Below, piece by piece: positions 47,108 to 55,503 of a stretch of 64,000 nucleotides of DNA (positions within the stretch are counted from its first letter, which is position 1; the number at the start of each line of letters is the position of its first letter). The stretch comes from an uncultured Alteromonadaceae bacterium. GTDB lineage: Bacteria; Pseudomonadota; Gammaproteobacteria; Enterobacterales; Alteromonadaceae. Position numbers and translations under genes: made by a program. Under the pieces are notes generated by a model, which was given only the letters and a program-made list of their open reading frames with translations, made no database searches and was not told the DNA's origin. The DNA lies in the NCBI GenBank assembly GCA_913056495.1, contig CAJXMO010000001.1:186001-250000 (forward strand). The letters run 5' to 3'.

Positions 47108-48448
47108 TTACCTTGCGAGCACAGGTATCAGAGTTTGTAATCTGGCTTTGCGTTTTTGTGCTAATTTAAATTGCTGATTGATTAACCTTATACTGAATGC
47201 TTGTGCGCCCTGAAACTGTTTTTGACATTTATAGGCATTTTCAGCGATTTTTGTCCGGTAGGCCAACTCATTAAGCAGTTTGTGAATTTGCATGACCAAC
47301 TCAGATTGATGGCTGATAGTTATCACCGCATGTTGTTGAGCTAAAATCCGGTAACTGTCTGCAAAATTAAATACGTGAACACCAGTTAATATCGCTTTTT
47401 GCTGGCAGGCTGCTTCAAAGGGGTTGTGACCTCCGCGCTCAACCAAACTACCGCAGATCAATACAAAGTCGGCCAATGCAATATACATATCCATTTCTCC
47501 CAAAGTATCACCGATTAAGACCTGAGTGTCTGAGCAGATTATGGGCGTAGGATTGAGTTTTAAGTCTAACTCAGTACGTTTTTGGCATCTAAAGGTTTGT
47601 GCTGCCAGATTAGCAACTGAATCAAAGCGCTCTGGATGACGCGGCAATAAAATCAGCAATGCATCCGGGTGGTTGATTAAAATCTGCTGATGAGCTGCCA
47701 GAATTTTTTCTTCTTCTCCCGCATGGGTGCTGGCGGCCAAATAAACAGGCCTTTGATTCAGTCTCCAGCTTACCTTGGCCTGACTGGCAAACTTTATTTG
47801 GGCGGGGGTTGCCTGAGTATCAAACTTGATATTCCCGGTTATTTTGAGTTTATGTGGTTTACACCCCAGCTCTGAGAAACGTTGAGCATCCAGCTCAAAC
47901 TGGGCACATACCATATCGATTTTACGCATCATTGCCTGAGTTAATTTTGAGAGCTTTTGATACCCCCGAGCGCTGCGCTCTGACAATCTGGCATTGAGAA
48001 CAAGTACTCTACCGCCTTGTCGCTTGGTATGGTGAATTAAATTAGGCCAGAGCTCTGTCTCCATTAAAACTAACAGGCTGGGTTTAATCTGATTAATAAA
48101 GCGGCGTTGCACTATGGGTAAATCAAACGGCATATAGCAGTGTATGACAGAGTCGCCAAATACTTTTTTAATTTGCTCTGAGCCTGTGGGGGTTGTGCTG
48201 GTCAGGGTAACCGGAACATTTGGATTTTGCGCGATAAATGATTTTATAACAGGCGTTGCCGCTATCGTTTCACCTAAAGACGCTAAATGAAATAATGCAC
48301 CGCCGGGTGCAACATTTAATGTTTTTTTGGCCAGTCTTTCATCCCATCTAAAACCATATTCTGCTTGCTTGCGTGATTTTCGTTTCAGTCTGAGCAACAT
48401 AAATGGCAATAAAACACGCATCAGTTGGTTATAGATAAAATGAGTCAT
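47108..48448 (-). CDS. waaA: Kdo transferase (WaaA family), first copy
   Basis: This 446-residue glycosyltransferase adds Kdo to lipid A at the inner membrane. Family motifs: FHLASLGETIAATPVI with the catalytic Glu, TLTSTTPTGSEQI, VLMETELWPNLI, VLNARLSERSARGYQ, LITGNIKFD-like LKITGNIKFDT, and ICGSLVERGGHNPFEAACQ. The N-terminus has a short hydrophobic, basic membrane-associating segment. A second, distinct WaaA-like gene lies at 58955-60241. The gene is convergent with the histidine kinase and divergent from the TupA-like gene. Which copy is the essential Kdo transferase cannot be told. Confidence 0.9.
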   Translation of the reverse strand: MTHFIYNQLMRVLLPFMLLRLKRKSRKQAEYGFRWDERLAKKTLNVAPGGALFHLASLGETIAATPVIKSFIAQNPNVPVTLTSTTPTGSEQIKKVFGDSVIHCYMPFDLPIVQRRFINQIKPSLLVLMETELWPNLIHHTKRQGGRVLVLNARLSERSARGYQKLSKLTQAMMRKIDMVCAQFELDAQRFSELGCKPHKLKITGNIKFDTQATPAQIKFASQAKVSWRLNQRPVYLAASTHAGEEEKILAAHQQILINHPDALLILLPRHPERFDSVANLAAQTFRCQKRTELDLKLNPTPIICSDTQVLIGDTLGEMDMYIALADFVLICGSLVERGGHNPFEAACQQKAILTGVHVFNFADSYRILAQQHAVITISHQSELVMQIHKLLNELAYRTKIAENAYKCQKQFQGAQAFSIRLINQQFKLAQKRKARLQTLIPVLAR

Positions 48449-48570
48449 AAGTTTGCTCTGATTATGCTTGATTCCATCTCTGCAAACTTATTCTTTTACG
48501 GTGTCATTTAGGTGAAATAAAGATGAAGTATTTTTGACGGCATTGTCATGAATTTAATGCCGGGTACTCA

Positions 48571-49458
48571 ATGCCAACGGATACCAGAGAAGTTTTATCG
48601 TTGAATAAACAATGGCGCATATTTAAAACTCAGTGCCGTTTTTTTAAAAAACATAAATACTGGCCAAATATTATTAAGCCGGTCACTTTCAGCGAAAAAA
48701 TTCAGCATAGAAAATTTTTTGATAAGAATCCTTTGTATTCGGTTTGCGCCGATAAATTTGCGGTACGCGAATATGTAAAAAGTAAAGTGGGTGAGCAGTA
48801 CCTGGTTCCCTTACTGGATGTGGTGGATACGCCAGAACAGCTTAAATTAGACACTTATGGCGATGCCTTTGTTGTTAAAACAACACATGATTCCGGCGGG
48901 GTCTATTTATATCAAAATGGCTGTTTTAATAAAAAGAATGTGGTTCAGCGGATCAACCGCTCTTTGTTAAAAGATACAGGTATTTGTCGGGATGAACCCT
49001 GGTATTCAGCTATCCGGCCCAGAATTATTGTTGAACAGCTATTAACAAACTCAGCAGGCGCCTTACCTTCAGATTATAAGTTTCATATGTTTAATCAAGG
49101 CGGCGAGATGGTCTTTTTTCTACAAGTGGATTATGAACGCGGATCTAATCATCACAGAAGCATTTATGATCAAAACGGTGAACTAACTAACCTGTGTATC
49201 AAAACCAAAAGCAAACAAGTCCCGCTGGCACCGTTGGCAAATTATCATGAAATGGTGCAGGTGGCGAAAAAGCTGGCTGAAGACTTTGATTATGTCCGGG
49301 TCGATTTATATAACTTTGAAGGTCAGATTTATTTTGGTGAACTCACATTTGCACATGGCTCTGGCTTTCGCCGATTTAACCCCAAAAGTTATGATTATGA
49401 ATGGGGATATTTATGGCAACAAAAAACGCAACTACAGTGTTCGTCACCTCAAATCTAA
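48571..49458 (+). CDS. TupA-like ATP-grasp protein
   Basis: This 295-residue protein has an ATP-grasp fold of the teichuronopeptide TupA-like family. KPVTFSEKIQHRKFFDKNPL is the family's start, ADKFAVREYVKSKVGEQYLV follows, then FVVKTTHDSGGVYL (ATP loop), DYKFHMFNQGGEMVFFLQVD and a metal-binding end YFGELTFAHGSGFRRFNP. These proteins occur in capsule and LPS loci and probably ligate an amino acid or similar group to a glycan; the substrate is not known. It is followed 15 bp on by a glycosyltransferase gene, so both are likely one unit. Confidence 0.82.
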   Translation: MPTDTREVLSLNKQWRIFKTQCRFFKKHKYWPNIIKPVTFSEKIQHRKFFDKNPLYSVCADKFAVREYVKSKVGEQYLVPLLDVVDTPEQLKLDTYGDAFVVKTTHDSGGVYLYQNGCFNKKNVVQRINRSLLKDTGICRDEPWYSAIRPRIIVEQLLTNSAGALPSDYKFHMFNQGGEMVFFLQVDYERGSNHHRSIYDQNGELTNLCIKTKSKQVPLAPLANYHEMVQVAKKLAEDFDYVRVDLYNFEGQIYFGELTFAHGSGFRRFNPKSYDYEWGYLWQQKTQLQCSSPQI

Positions 49459-49473
49459 AAGGAATAAGCAAAT

Positions 49474-50283
49474 ATGATGGCTAAGCAAATTGTCTGTATT
49501 CACTGGGGCAAAAAATACGGCCCGCTGTATATTAACCGTTTATACAATATGGTTGAGCGCAATATTACGCCGCCATTTAAATTTGTATGCTTTTGTGATG
49601 ATGATGCAGGGGTTCGCTCTGAAGTAGAATGCCACCCTTTACCTGAAATTAACTTTGAAATTCCAAAAACCAAAAGAGGCATCTGGCCAAAAAGCCGGCT
49701 GTGGAATAAACAACTGGCAGATTTAGAAGGCCCGTTTTTATTTTTAGATTTAGATTTAGTGATCACAGGTAACCTGGATAGTTTTTTCGACTATGGAAAT
49801 CCGGACGATGTGATACTAGCGCACAATCCGTCTAATCCACTGGAGCGTCTTGGTCAAACTTCAGTATACCGAGCGCCGGTTGGCAAACTTGCGCCTTTGT
49901 TGGAAATGTTTTCAAAAGATCCGCTGCAAATTGCTGAAAAATACAAATATGAGCAAAGGTTTGTAACCCAAAATGCACCCGGTGGAATTAAGCTCTGGCC
50001 TAAAGCCTGGGTTAAGCATTTTAGACGACATTGCCGACGACCGTTTCCGTTTAACTATTTTCTCCAGCCTAAACTGAATAAATCATCGAAAATTGTCATT
50101 TTTCCGGGCACCTTGGGCCCGCAGGACGCGATTGAAGGCGTTTATCATTTCCGCCATGGGCCCCATTTGTCACCAAAACAGCATATTCAAGCCGGGCTCA
50201 AAGGTGAGCGGCAGGGCAGTTTATTAAGCCATTTACGGCATTATATTTTGCCAACTCACTGGGTTCGGGAATATTGGAAATAA
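49474..50283 (+). CDS. Predicted glycosyltransferase with DxD motif
   Basis: This 269-residue cytoplasmic protein starts AKQIVCIHWGKKYGPLYINR. It carries FLFLDLDLVITGNLDSFFDY, whose DLD is the metal/sugar-nucleotide site of GT-A enzymes, and FKFVCFCDDD before it. The overall plan resembles family-8-like transferases of polysaccharide loci. The C-terminus is basic (HFRRHCRRPFPFNYF), suggesting membrane contact. The donor and acceptor are unknown. It is translated in series with the TupA-like gene, ATGATG at 49474 with AGGA upstream. Confidence 0.72.
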   Translation: MMAKQIVCIHWGKKYGPLYINRLYNMVERNITPPFKFVCFCDDDAGVRSEVECHPLPEINFEIPKTKRGIWPKSRLWNKQLADLEGPFLFLDLDLVITGNLDSFFDYGNPDDVILAHNPSNPLERLGQTSVYRAPVGKLAPLLEMFSKDPLQIAEKYKYEQRFVTQNAPGGIKLWPKAWVKHFRRHCRRPFPFNYFLQPKLNKSSKIVIFPGTLGPQDAIEGVYHFRHGPHLSPKQHIQAGLKGERQGSLLSHLRHYILPTHWVREYWK

Positions 50284-50294
50284 GTGCAGGTGGA

Positions 50295-51356
50295 TTAAAT
50301 GGATTTAAGCACCCGCTCGGCTTGTTTTGCCTTAATGCACGCTTGATAAAAATCAACCATCTGACGGTTCGCATTTTCAACATAGTGTGCACTTAAATCG
50401 GGTTTATATTTGGCTGGACGGACGTTAATACAGGATTTAAGTTGATTTGCCAGGGCTGTGATATTATCCACGGGAAATAAAAAACCACCATAATCTTCGA
50501 CTAACTCCTTACAGCCACCTTCATCTGAAGCTATCACAGGCACACCTGCATCATAGGCTTCTAACATGACCCTGGGTAATGGCTCAAAGCGGCTGGGGCA
50601 AACCAGCAAATCAAAACACTGATACAAGTCTTTGATATCCTCACGATAACCGACAAATTCAACTCGGGAATCCTCTGCTGCCAGTTTTTTCAGTTCAGAT
50701 TCCAGACTGCCGGAGCCAAAAAACTTAAGTTTAACAGCAGCATCAGTATCCAGTTGTTTAAAGGCTTTGATTAAAGTATCCCAAGCTTTACTTTCATGGT
50801 ATCTACCGACCGCACCAATTAATAAATCGCTCTGCCGAACGCCCAATTCATATCTGAGTCTGGCTATTTTTTCCGGCTCTACTTTTGGATGTGGCGTAAG
50901 TGAATTATTGGCTTTAAAAATTAAACCCGGATAGCTTTCTTCAATTTCTTTGATTTGCCATCTGGCATTGCAAATCAGGCCTGTCATTTTATTAAACCCT
51001 TTGCCATTGACCCGAATGTGCAAAGTCGACACGCTTGCAGCTTGTGTCTTTATTTTACTAATGATTCTGGTTGCCCGTCGTAAGTGGCAATGAATAATGT
51101 CCGGTTTGAGCTGGTCGATGAGTTTTTTTAGCCGTCTTTGGGTGAGCCACTGATGGTTAATTTCTATTACAGTCACACGGGGATCCAGGTGGTTAATTAT
51201 GCTAGCCCCGTTTTTGCAATGACCTTTTCGAATAATTAAAGTGACATTGTGAGTCTGGCATTGTTGGTTGCAAGATTCTGCAGTCGAGCGCTCTGAACCG
51301 GCAAACCCGCGTGAAAACAGGACATGAAAAATGTTGAGTCTGGATTGTACTGCCAT
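50295..51356 (-). CDS. Glycosyltransferase family 4 (GT-B)
   Basis: This 353-residue GT-B enzyme starts NIFHVLFSRGFAGSERSTAE, the usual acceptor-side beginning, and has LLIGAVGRYHESKAWDTLIKAF, VEFVGYREDIKDLYQCFDLL and the donor-site CPSRFEPLPRVMLEAYDAGVPV with the E-x7-E pattern. The product is part of LPS or capsule assembly; sugar specificity is unknown. It is on the opposite strand to its neighbours and ends 12 bp from the convergent GT gene. A MITE-like element lies in its upstream region. Confidence 0.88.
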   Translation of the reverse strand: MAVQSRLNIFHVLFSRGFAGSERSTAESCNQQCQTHNVTLIIRKGHCKNGASIINHLDPRVTVIEINHQWLTQRRLKKLIDQLKPDIIHCHLRRATRIISKIKTQAASVSTLHIRVNGKGFNKMTGLICNARWQIKEIEESYPGLIFKANNSLTPHPKVEPEKIARLRYELGVRQSDLLIGAVGRYHESKAWDTLIKAFKQLDTDAAVKLKFFGSGSLESELKKLAAEDSRVEFVGYREDIKDLYQCFDLLVCPSRFEPLPRVMLEAYDAGVPVIASDEGGCKELVEDYGGFLFPVDNITALANQLKSCINVRPAKYKPDLSAHYVENANRQMVDFYQACIKAKQAERVLKSI

Positions 51357-51454
51357 AAATCGCTATTTAGTCTAACAAATTAATAGGGTTTACTTTGACA
51401 CTCTTATATGACAGTCGAATTAAAGGTCGGAATTTCAATTGAGTTTAAGATGTT

Positions 51455-51768
51455 TATACCCGTGCTACTTCAAGATGCATGTTTCAGAGCTATCACAGCG
51501 CTTTCAATACAAGGCATATTGGTAAAGGAAAGTAGTCACCTTTCGAACCAATATAACGCCGTAGTGGAAGCGCTGTGAAGCTCCCAAAGGGCCGGGCTAA
51601 AAATGCCTGATACGGCGTTAAATTGCTTTGATGTACGACCGCATGGATGCGGGAGGTAGAATAACGCAGGAGCAGTTATCGAGAATAACTATACCTTCAG
51701 CAATTTGCCTTGTCTCATGCATTTTTTCCTCCGGCTGAAATCAAGCATATTGAGGCAGCACGGGTATA
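51455..51768. mobile_element. MITE-like element with 27-bp imperfect terminal inverted repeats
   Basis: TATACCCGTGCT (51455-51466) starts a 27-bp repeat that returns inverted at 51742-51768 with 23 of 27 positions equal. The 314-bp body has no ORF but strong inner symmetry: CACAGCGCTT (51494-51503) with AAGCGCTGTG (51568-51577), ATATTGGT (51516-51523) with ACCAATAT (51547-51554), AAAGG (51524-51528) with CCTTT (51539-51543), and AACGCCGTA (51555-51563) with TACGGCGTT (51611-51619). It accounts for most of the 487-bp gap between the two GT4 genes; the remainder shows no gene. Confidence 0.7.
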
Positions 51769-51843
51769 TATAGTTGATTTAATAAAACTGAAACCATGGC
51801 TAACTAAACTGATTGCAGAATTAACTGGATTTGGAACCGTCTT

Positions 51844-52974
51844 GTGTTTGTTAAAATAGCTGAATTATTCAGCAAGTTTTTTTCATTGCCTGAATCGCTT
51901 CAGTCGGTTGAATTAATTCTTGGCAATTCAAATCCAAAATTCTCCGGTGTCACTTCCACCATGCTTCAAACCAGTCGTTATCAGCAACAGCAGATTCGTC
52001 TCGCTGTTTTAGGTAAACATCATCTTGATTCTTGTTATCAGAGTGTCTCATTTTGGCAATGTATATTGATGTGTTATCAGCCACTTCCAAGTGGGCACTG
52101 GCGGGTATTTCACGCCAGACGTAATGATGAGATGATACAGGCTTTAATCCTTAAATTTGTATTTGCAGCCAAAATTAAAATTTTGTTTACTTCAACTGCG
52201 CAGCGACATCATTCAGGATTTACCCGTTTTTTAATGCATAAAATGGATGCTGTGATATCAACCTGTAGTTATGCAGCCTCTTATTTAACTTTTGAGCCGG
52301 ATGCGATTGTACCGCATGGTGTTAATACTCAGACGTATTGCCCGGTTATAAATCAGCCTGAATTAAAAGCGGAATTAAATTTACCGCAGGATAAGTTAAT
52401 TGGCATATTCGGCCGGGTACGCGAGCAAAAAGGGGTGCATCATTTAGTCCGGACCTGCATTCAATTATTTCCTAAATTAAATGGTTATTCATGCATTATT
52501 TGTGGGGCATGGGATGACGAGGCTTTGGTTAAACAGCTAAAATTGGAAGTTGAAGCTGCCGGACTTGAGCAACGCATTATATTTTTAGGTGAGCAAGCAT
52601 TTTCGGATTTACCCAAATTATTTCAGGTTTGCTCAATTGTAACTGCATTAAGTGATAATGAAGGCTTTGGTTTAACGGTACTTGAAGCTATGAGTTGTGG
52701 CTGTACGGTTGTTGCAACTAAAGCCGGGGCCTGGCCTGATATTATCCGCGACGGGCAAGACGGACTATTAATTGACGTTAATTCACCCGAACAAACCTAT
52801 GCCGCTCTGGACACTCTGGTTCATCAGCCAGAAAAATTGAAAGAGATGGGTAAACATGCGCGGCAGCGAGTTTTATCGCACTATCAAATTGAACAGGAAG
52901 CCAGTTCGCTGGTGAATATCTATCGTAAACTTCAAAAAAACAGTTTAGCTGACTTGGCATCTAACACTGAATAA
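51844..52974 (+). CDS. Glycosyltransferase family 4, LpcC-like (LPS core)
   Basis: This 376-residue GT-B enzyme has N-terminal segments FSGVTSTMLQTSRYQQQQ, WRVFHARRNDEMIQALIL, KILFTSTAQRHHSGFTRFLM and AIVPHGVNTQTYCPV that match the LpcC mannosyltransferase family acting on Kdo in rhizobial LPS cores. The donor side has GIFGRVREQKGVHHLV and ALSDNEGFGLTVLEAMSCG with the E-x7-E pair. It likely adds a hexose to the inner core, perhaps to Kdo; the sugar is inferred. GTG 51844 is the start. The glycerophosphotransferase gene follows 42 bp on. Confidence 0.83.
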   Translation: MFVKIAELFSKFFSLPESLQSVELILGNSNPKFSGVTSTMLQTSRYQQQQIRLAVLGKHHLDSCYQSVSFWQCILMCYQPLPSGHWRVFHARRNDEMIQALILKFVFAAKIKILFTSTAQRHHSGFTRFLMHKMDAVISTCSYAASYLTFEPDAIVPHGVNTQTYCPVINQPELKAELNLPQDKLIGIFGRVREQKGVHHLVRTCIQLFPKLNGYSCIICGAWDDEALVKQLKLEVEAAGLEQRIIFLGEQAFSDLPKLFQVCSIVTALSDNEGFGLTVLEAMSCGCTVVATKAGAWPDIIRDGQDGLLIDVNSPEQTYAALDTLVHQPEKLKEMGKHARQRVLSHYQIEQEASSLVNIYRKLQKNSLADLASNTE

Positions 52975-53016
52975 GAAATAATGATTGCTTTGTAATTGGC
53001 AAACAGTGGGGTTATT

Positions 53017-54081
53017 TTGAAAGTTTATTTTGATGTGATGCATTTGTATTATCTGGCGCAATACCTTCCGGTATCAGATAAATTGACTGAAAAAGGCCAT
53101 ACAGCTGTTTTTGTTATACATCAAAATACCGATCAAATAGAGATCTTAAAACAAGTAGTAACAGCTGAGCAATTGAATGTTATCTGGGTGGAAGATACTC
53201 AGACTGCGCGAGCGCGCTATTTAGCAGATAAGCCGGACTGGCTGGTTACCGGTAATCTGATGGAAGACTTAGATGCCATTCATCAACATACCAAAACAGC
53301 ATTGATGCAGCATGGTATAGGACCTAAATCTTGTTATTACACTGTATCAAAAGCACTGACCAGTGTTCGATTTGTGGAAGGTCCACACCGGCTTGAGCGT
53401 TTAAAACAGCTTTACCCAAACGGCGAGTTTGTTGATACAGGTTATGCCAAACTCGATCCTGTGATAAACCAGACGAGTCAGGCTTTTGATTTATTAAAAG
53501 CCGAACTCGATCCAACTAAAAAAACGCTTTTATATGCACCCACATTTTATCCGTCTAGCATAGAGATGCTGCCTAAAAACTGGCCGGAGCAGCTTTCAGA
53601 CTATAATCTAATCATCAAACCACACTTTTTTACCTATTGTAAAAAACGCTATAAAAAACAAAGAGCTTTATTAGCCCATTGGCAAACCTATAGCAATGTT
53701 TATTTTGCGGCGCAACATGAGCACTCCCTGTTACCTTTTATGCAAAGCGCGGATATTTTAATCAGTGATGCATCATCCACTTTATTTGAGTTTGTTGCGC
53801 TCGGTAAGCCAGCTATCTGGTGTGATTTTTATAAATTACGCTGGACTTATCGCGGTATTTTTTCTTATCGCTTTAAGCAACGACTTGATCCGGATTTAAA
53901 ATATTTTGCGGAAGTGGCGACACAGGTTAAAAACCCGAGTGAACTTAAGCAAGCCATTAAAAAGTTAGTAGAAAATCCGGAAATAAAGGCAGACAAGCGG
54001 GTGGAATACACAGCCAAGATGGTTGGACAGGTAGATGGCTCAGTAAGCGAGCGAATTGTTGCTTATCTGGAAAGTCACTAA
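53017..54081 (+). CDS. CDP-glycerol glycerophosphotransferase-family protein (first)
   Basis: About 354 residues starting from TTG 53017 (KVYFDVMHLYYLAQYLP), with GGGG a few bases upstream; a TTG at 52996 is the alternative. The motifs HGIGPKSCYY, then VDTGYAKLDPV, LLYAPTFYPSSIEML, NLIIKPHFFTY and ADILISDASSTLFEFVALGKPAI are those of TagB/TagF-type enzymes that transfer glycerol phosphate from CDP-glycerol. It is one of two such proteins in the region, together with a TagD-type CDP-glycerol synthase. This version is shorter than wall-teichoic-acid polymerases, so it may add a single unit. Confidence 0.85.
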   Translation: MKVYFDVMHLYYLAQYLPVSDKLTEKGHTAVFVIHQNTDQIEILKQVVTAEQLNVIWVEDTQTARARYLADKPDWLVTGNLMEDLDAIHQHTKTALMQHGIGPKSCYYTVSKALTSVRFVEGPHRLERLKQLYPNGEFVDTGYAKLDPVINQTSQAFDLLKAELDPTKKTLLYAPTFYPSSIEMLPKNWPEQLSDYNLIIKPHFFTYCKKRYKKQRALLAHWQTYSNVYFAAQHEHSLLPFMQSADILISDASSTLFEFVALGKPAIWCDFYKLRWTYRGIFSYRFKQRLDPDLKYFAEVATQVKNPSELKQAIKKLVENPEIKADKRVEYTAKMVGQVDGSVSERIVAYLESH

Positions 54082-54112
54082 ATAGAGAACAAAACCAGAT
54101 ATATAAAATCAA

Positions 54113-54157
54113 TTAAAACAGAGTCCATATACAAAATGTGATGAGCTCTGTTTTTAA
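54113..54157. terminator. Bidirectional terminator between convergent genes
   Basis: AAAACAGAG (54115-54123) pairs with CTCTGTTTT (54146-54154) across a 22-base loop, with A/T-runs on both sides, between the glycerophosphotransferase and licD-like genes. Confidence 0.6.
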
Positions 54158-54164
54158 TCCATTT

Positions 54165-54761
54165 TTATTGGACCTGAATCGAACCGTCATTAACCAGACT
54201 GCTCCAGGTTTTCACCGGTGTTTTCCAGTCGCCGTATTTTAAGGTTAGGTAATTTTCATATTGATTGGGTGCAAACATGGTTTCGCCATTGAAGTTTATT
54301 GCTTCAACCTGATCGTGAAAATGCTTGGGCACACATTGCACAACAAAGTTCTTTTTGCTGCCGACTGTCCAATAATATTTTTCTTCATCTGAATACTTTA
54401 TAAAAATATCCATACGAACCTTGCCTTTAAAAAAGAACCACTTTCGGTTGCTGATTCTAATCAGTCTTAATTTGCCTTCTTTGATGGCTTTATGGTTGGT
54501 AAAATAAAACCGTTTTCTGATTCTGTATTTAAAGGGCAGTGCTTTTAGGGTTTTTTCCAGTTTAGGGATCTGCGCTTCTGTAATAGTTAGATCCATATCA
54601 TCATCCCAGGGTAAGAGTCTGTTCTCTCTAACAATCCCCAGTAATGTTCCCCCTTCCAGACAGTATTGGACTTGATTTTGTTTTAACGTGTTAGTGACAT
54701 CGGTGAGCAATTTTAGTGCATCTTTTGCTACTTTCCCGACCAGTTTGTGATGTCCAGACAT
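54165..54761 (-). CDS. LicD-family phosphotransferase
   Basis: This 198-residue protein has the LicD signature CLEGGTLLGIVRENRLLPW followed by DDDMDLTI, a nucleotidyltransferase-fold site with the acidic triad. LicD enzymes attach phosphocholine or other phospho-groups to surface glycans of pneumococci and Haemophilus; related domains also transfer ribitol or glycerol phosphate. No licA/licC choline genes are here, so choline is not indicated. With TagD nearby, a glycerol-phosphate role is as likely. It is divergent from tagD over 272 bp. Confidence 0.85.
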   Translation of the reverse strand: MSGHHKLVGKVAKDALKLLTDVTNTLKQNQVQYCLEGGTLLGIVRENRLLPWDDDMDLTITEAQIPKLEKTLKALPFKYRIRKRFYFTNHKAIKEGKLRLIRISNRKWFFFKGKVRMDIFIKYSDEEKYYWTVGSKKNFVVQCVPKHFHDQVEAINFNGETMFAPNQYENYLTLKYGDWKTPVKTWSSLVNDGSIQVQ

Positions 54762-54905
54762 AATATTCCAAGCTGATAATTTATTGATATTCTTATTTTT
54801 TTTATTTTGTTTTACTGTTTTAATGCATAAGGCCTGAACTTGGCATGCAATAAGCGCACCCTTGTGGTTTTAGAGAATCAGGATAAATGCTATATTAAGC
54901 GAAAC

Positions 54906-54949
54906 GTTAAACGATAAATGTATTTTAACTGTTTCCAGTATGTTAAACG
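54906..54949. promoter_or_regulatory. Direct-repeat pair in the licD-tagD divergent region
   Basis: GTTAAACG occurs at 54906-54913 and again at 54942-54949, 36 bp apart (about 3.5 helical turns), each overlapping the palindrome AACGTT. This could be an operator for both divergent genes; the spacing alone is weak evidence. Confidence 0.35.
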
Positions 54950-55033
54950 TTATCATTTTTTGTATTTAAAAAGTATGATTTAATAGGTTTTTAACTATTC
55001 TTGGGTCGAAACTGTTAACTATTTGGAGTTATC

Positions 55034-55435
55034 TTGCAAAAACGAATTATTACTTTTGGCACATTTGATGTATTTCACGTCGGCCATATCAATATTTTAG
55101 AGAGAGCCGCTGAGCTAGGCGATTATTTGATCGTTGGTGTTTCAACCGATGCATTAAATTATTCAAAAAAAGAGCGCTACCCTATCTATAGTGAAGCTGA
55201 TCGAATGAAAATTATCAGTTCACTTAAATGTGTTGATCAGGTATTTGCGGAACATTCGTTAGATTTAAAACGCGATTATTTAATTGAACATAAAGCCGAT
55301 GTACTTGTGATGGGCGATGACTGGGCCGGGAAATTTGATTGTTTTAAAGATGTTTGTGATGTCGTTTATTTGCCAAGAACGCCTTCTATTTCAACGACCG
55401 AAATTATTGAAGTGGTAAAGTCCCGCCCGGAATAG
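55034..55435 (+). CDS. tagD: Glycerol-3-phosphate cytidylyltransferase (TagD type)
   Basis: This 133-residue nucleotidyltransferase makes CDP-glycerol. GTFDVFHVGHINILERA holds the HxGH site (His15, His18) and RTPSISTTEII the C-terminal R-x-x-ST-T-x-I motif; both are typical of TagD, whose usual length is about 130. The TTG start has TGGAG seven bases upstream. It supplies the two glycerophosphotransferase-family proteins encoded on either side. CDP-glycerol is rare in Gram-negative envelopes, so this gene is key to reading the locus. Confidence 0.92.
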   Translation: MQKRIITFGTFDVFHVGHINILERAAELGDYLIVGVSTDALNYSKKERYPIYSEADRMKIISSLKCVDQVFAEHSLDLKRDYLIEHKADVLVMGDDWAGKFDCFKDVCDVVYLPRTPSISTTEIIEVVKSRPE

Positions 55436-55457
55436 TCTCCATTTTTGTCGCGTTTTC

Positions 55458-55492
55458 AAGCGTAAGGCGCGAATATATTATGCCTTACGCTT
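55458..55492. terminator. 11-bp inverted repeat between convergent tagD and glycerophosphotransferase genes
   Basis: AAGCGTAAGGC (55458-55468) is perfectly inverted at 55482-55492 with a 13-base loop; T-runs are poor on both sides. Confidence 0.5.
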
Positions 55493-55503
55493 ACACCATA
55501 GCT

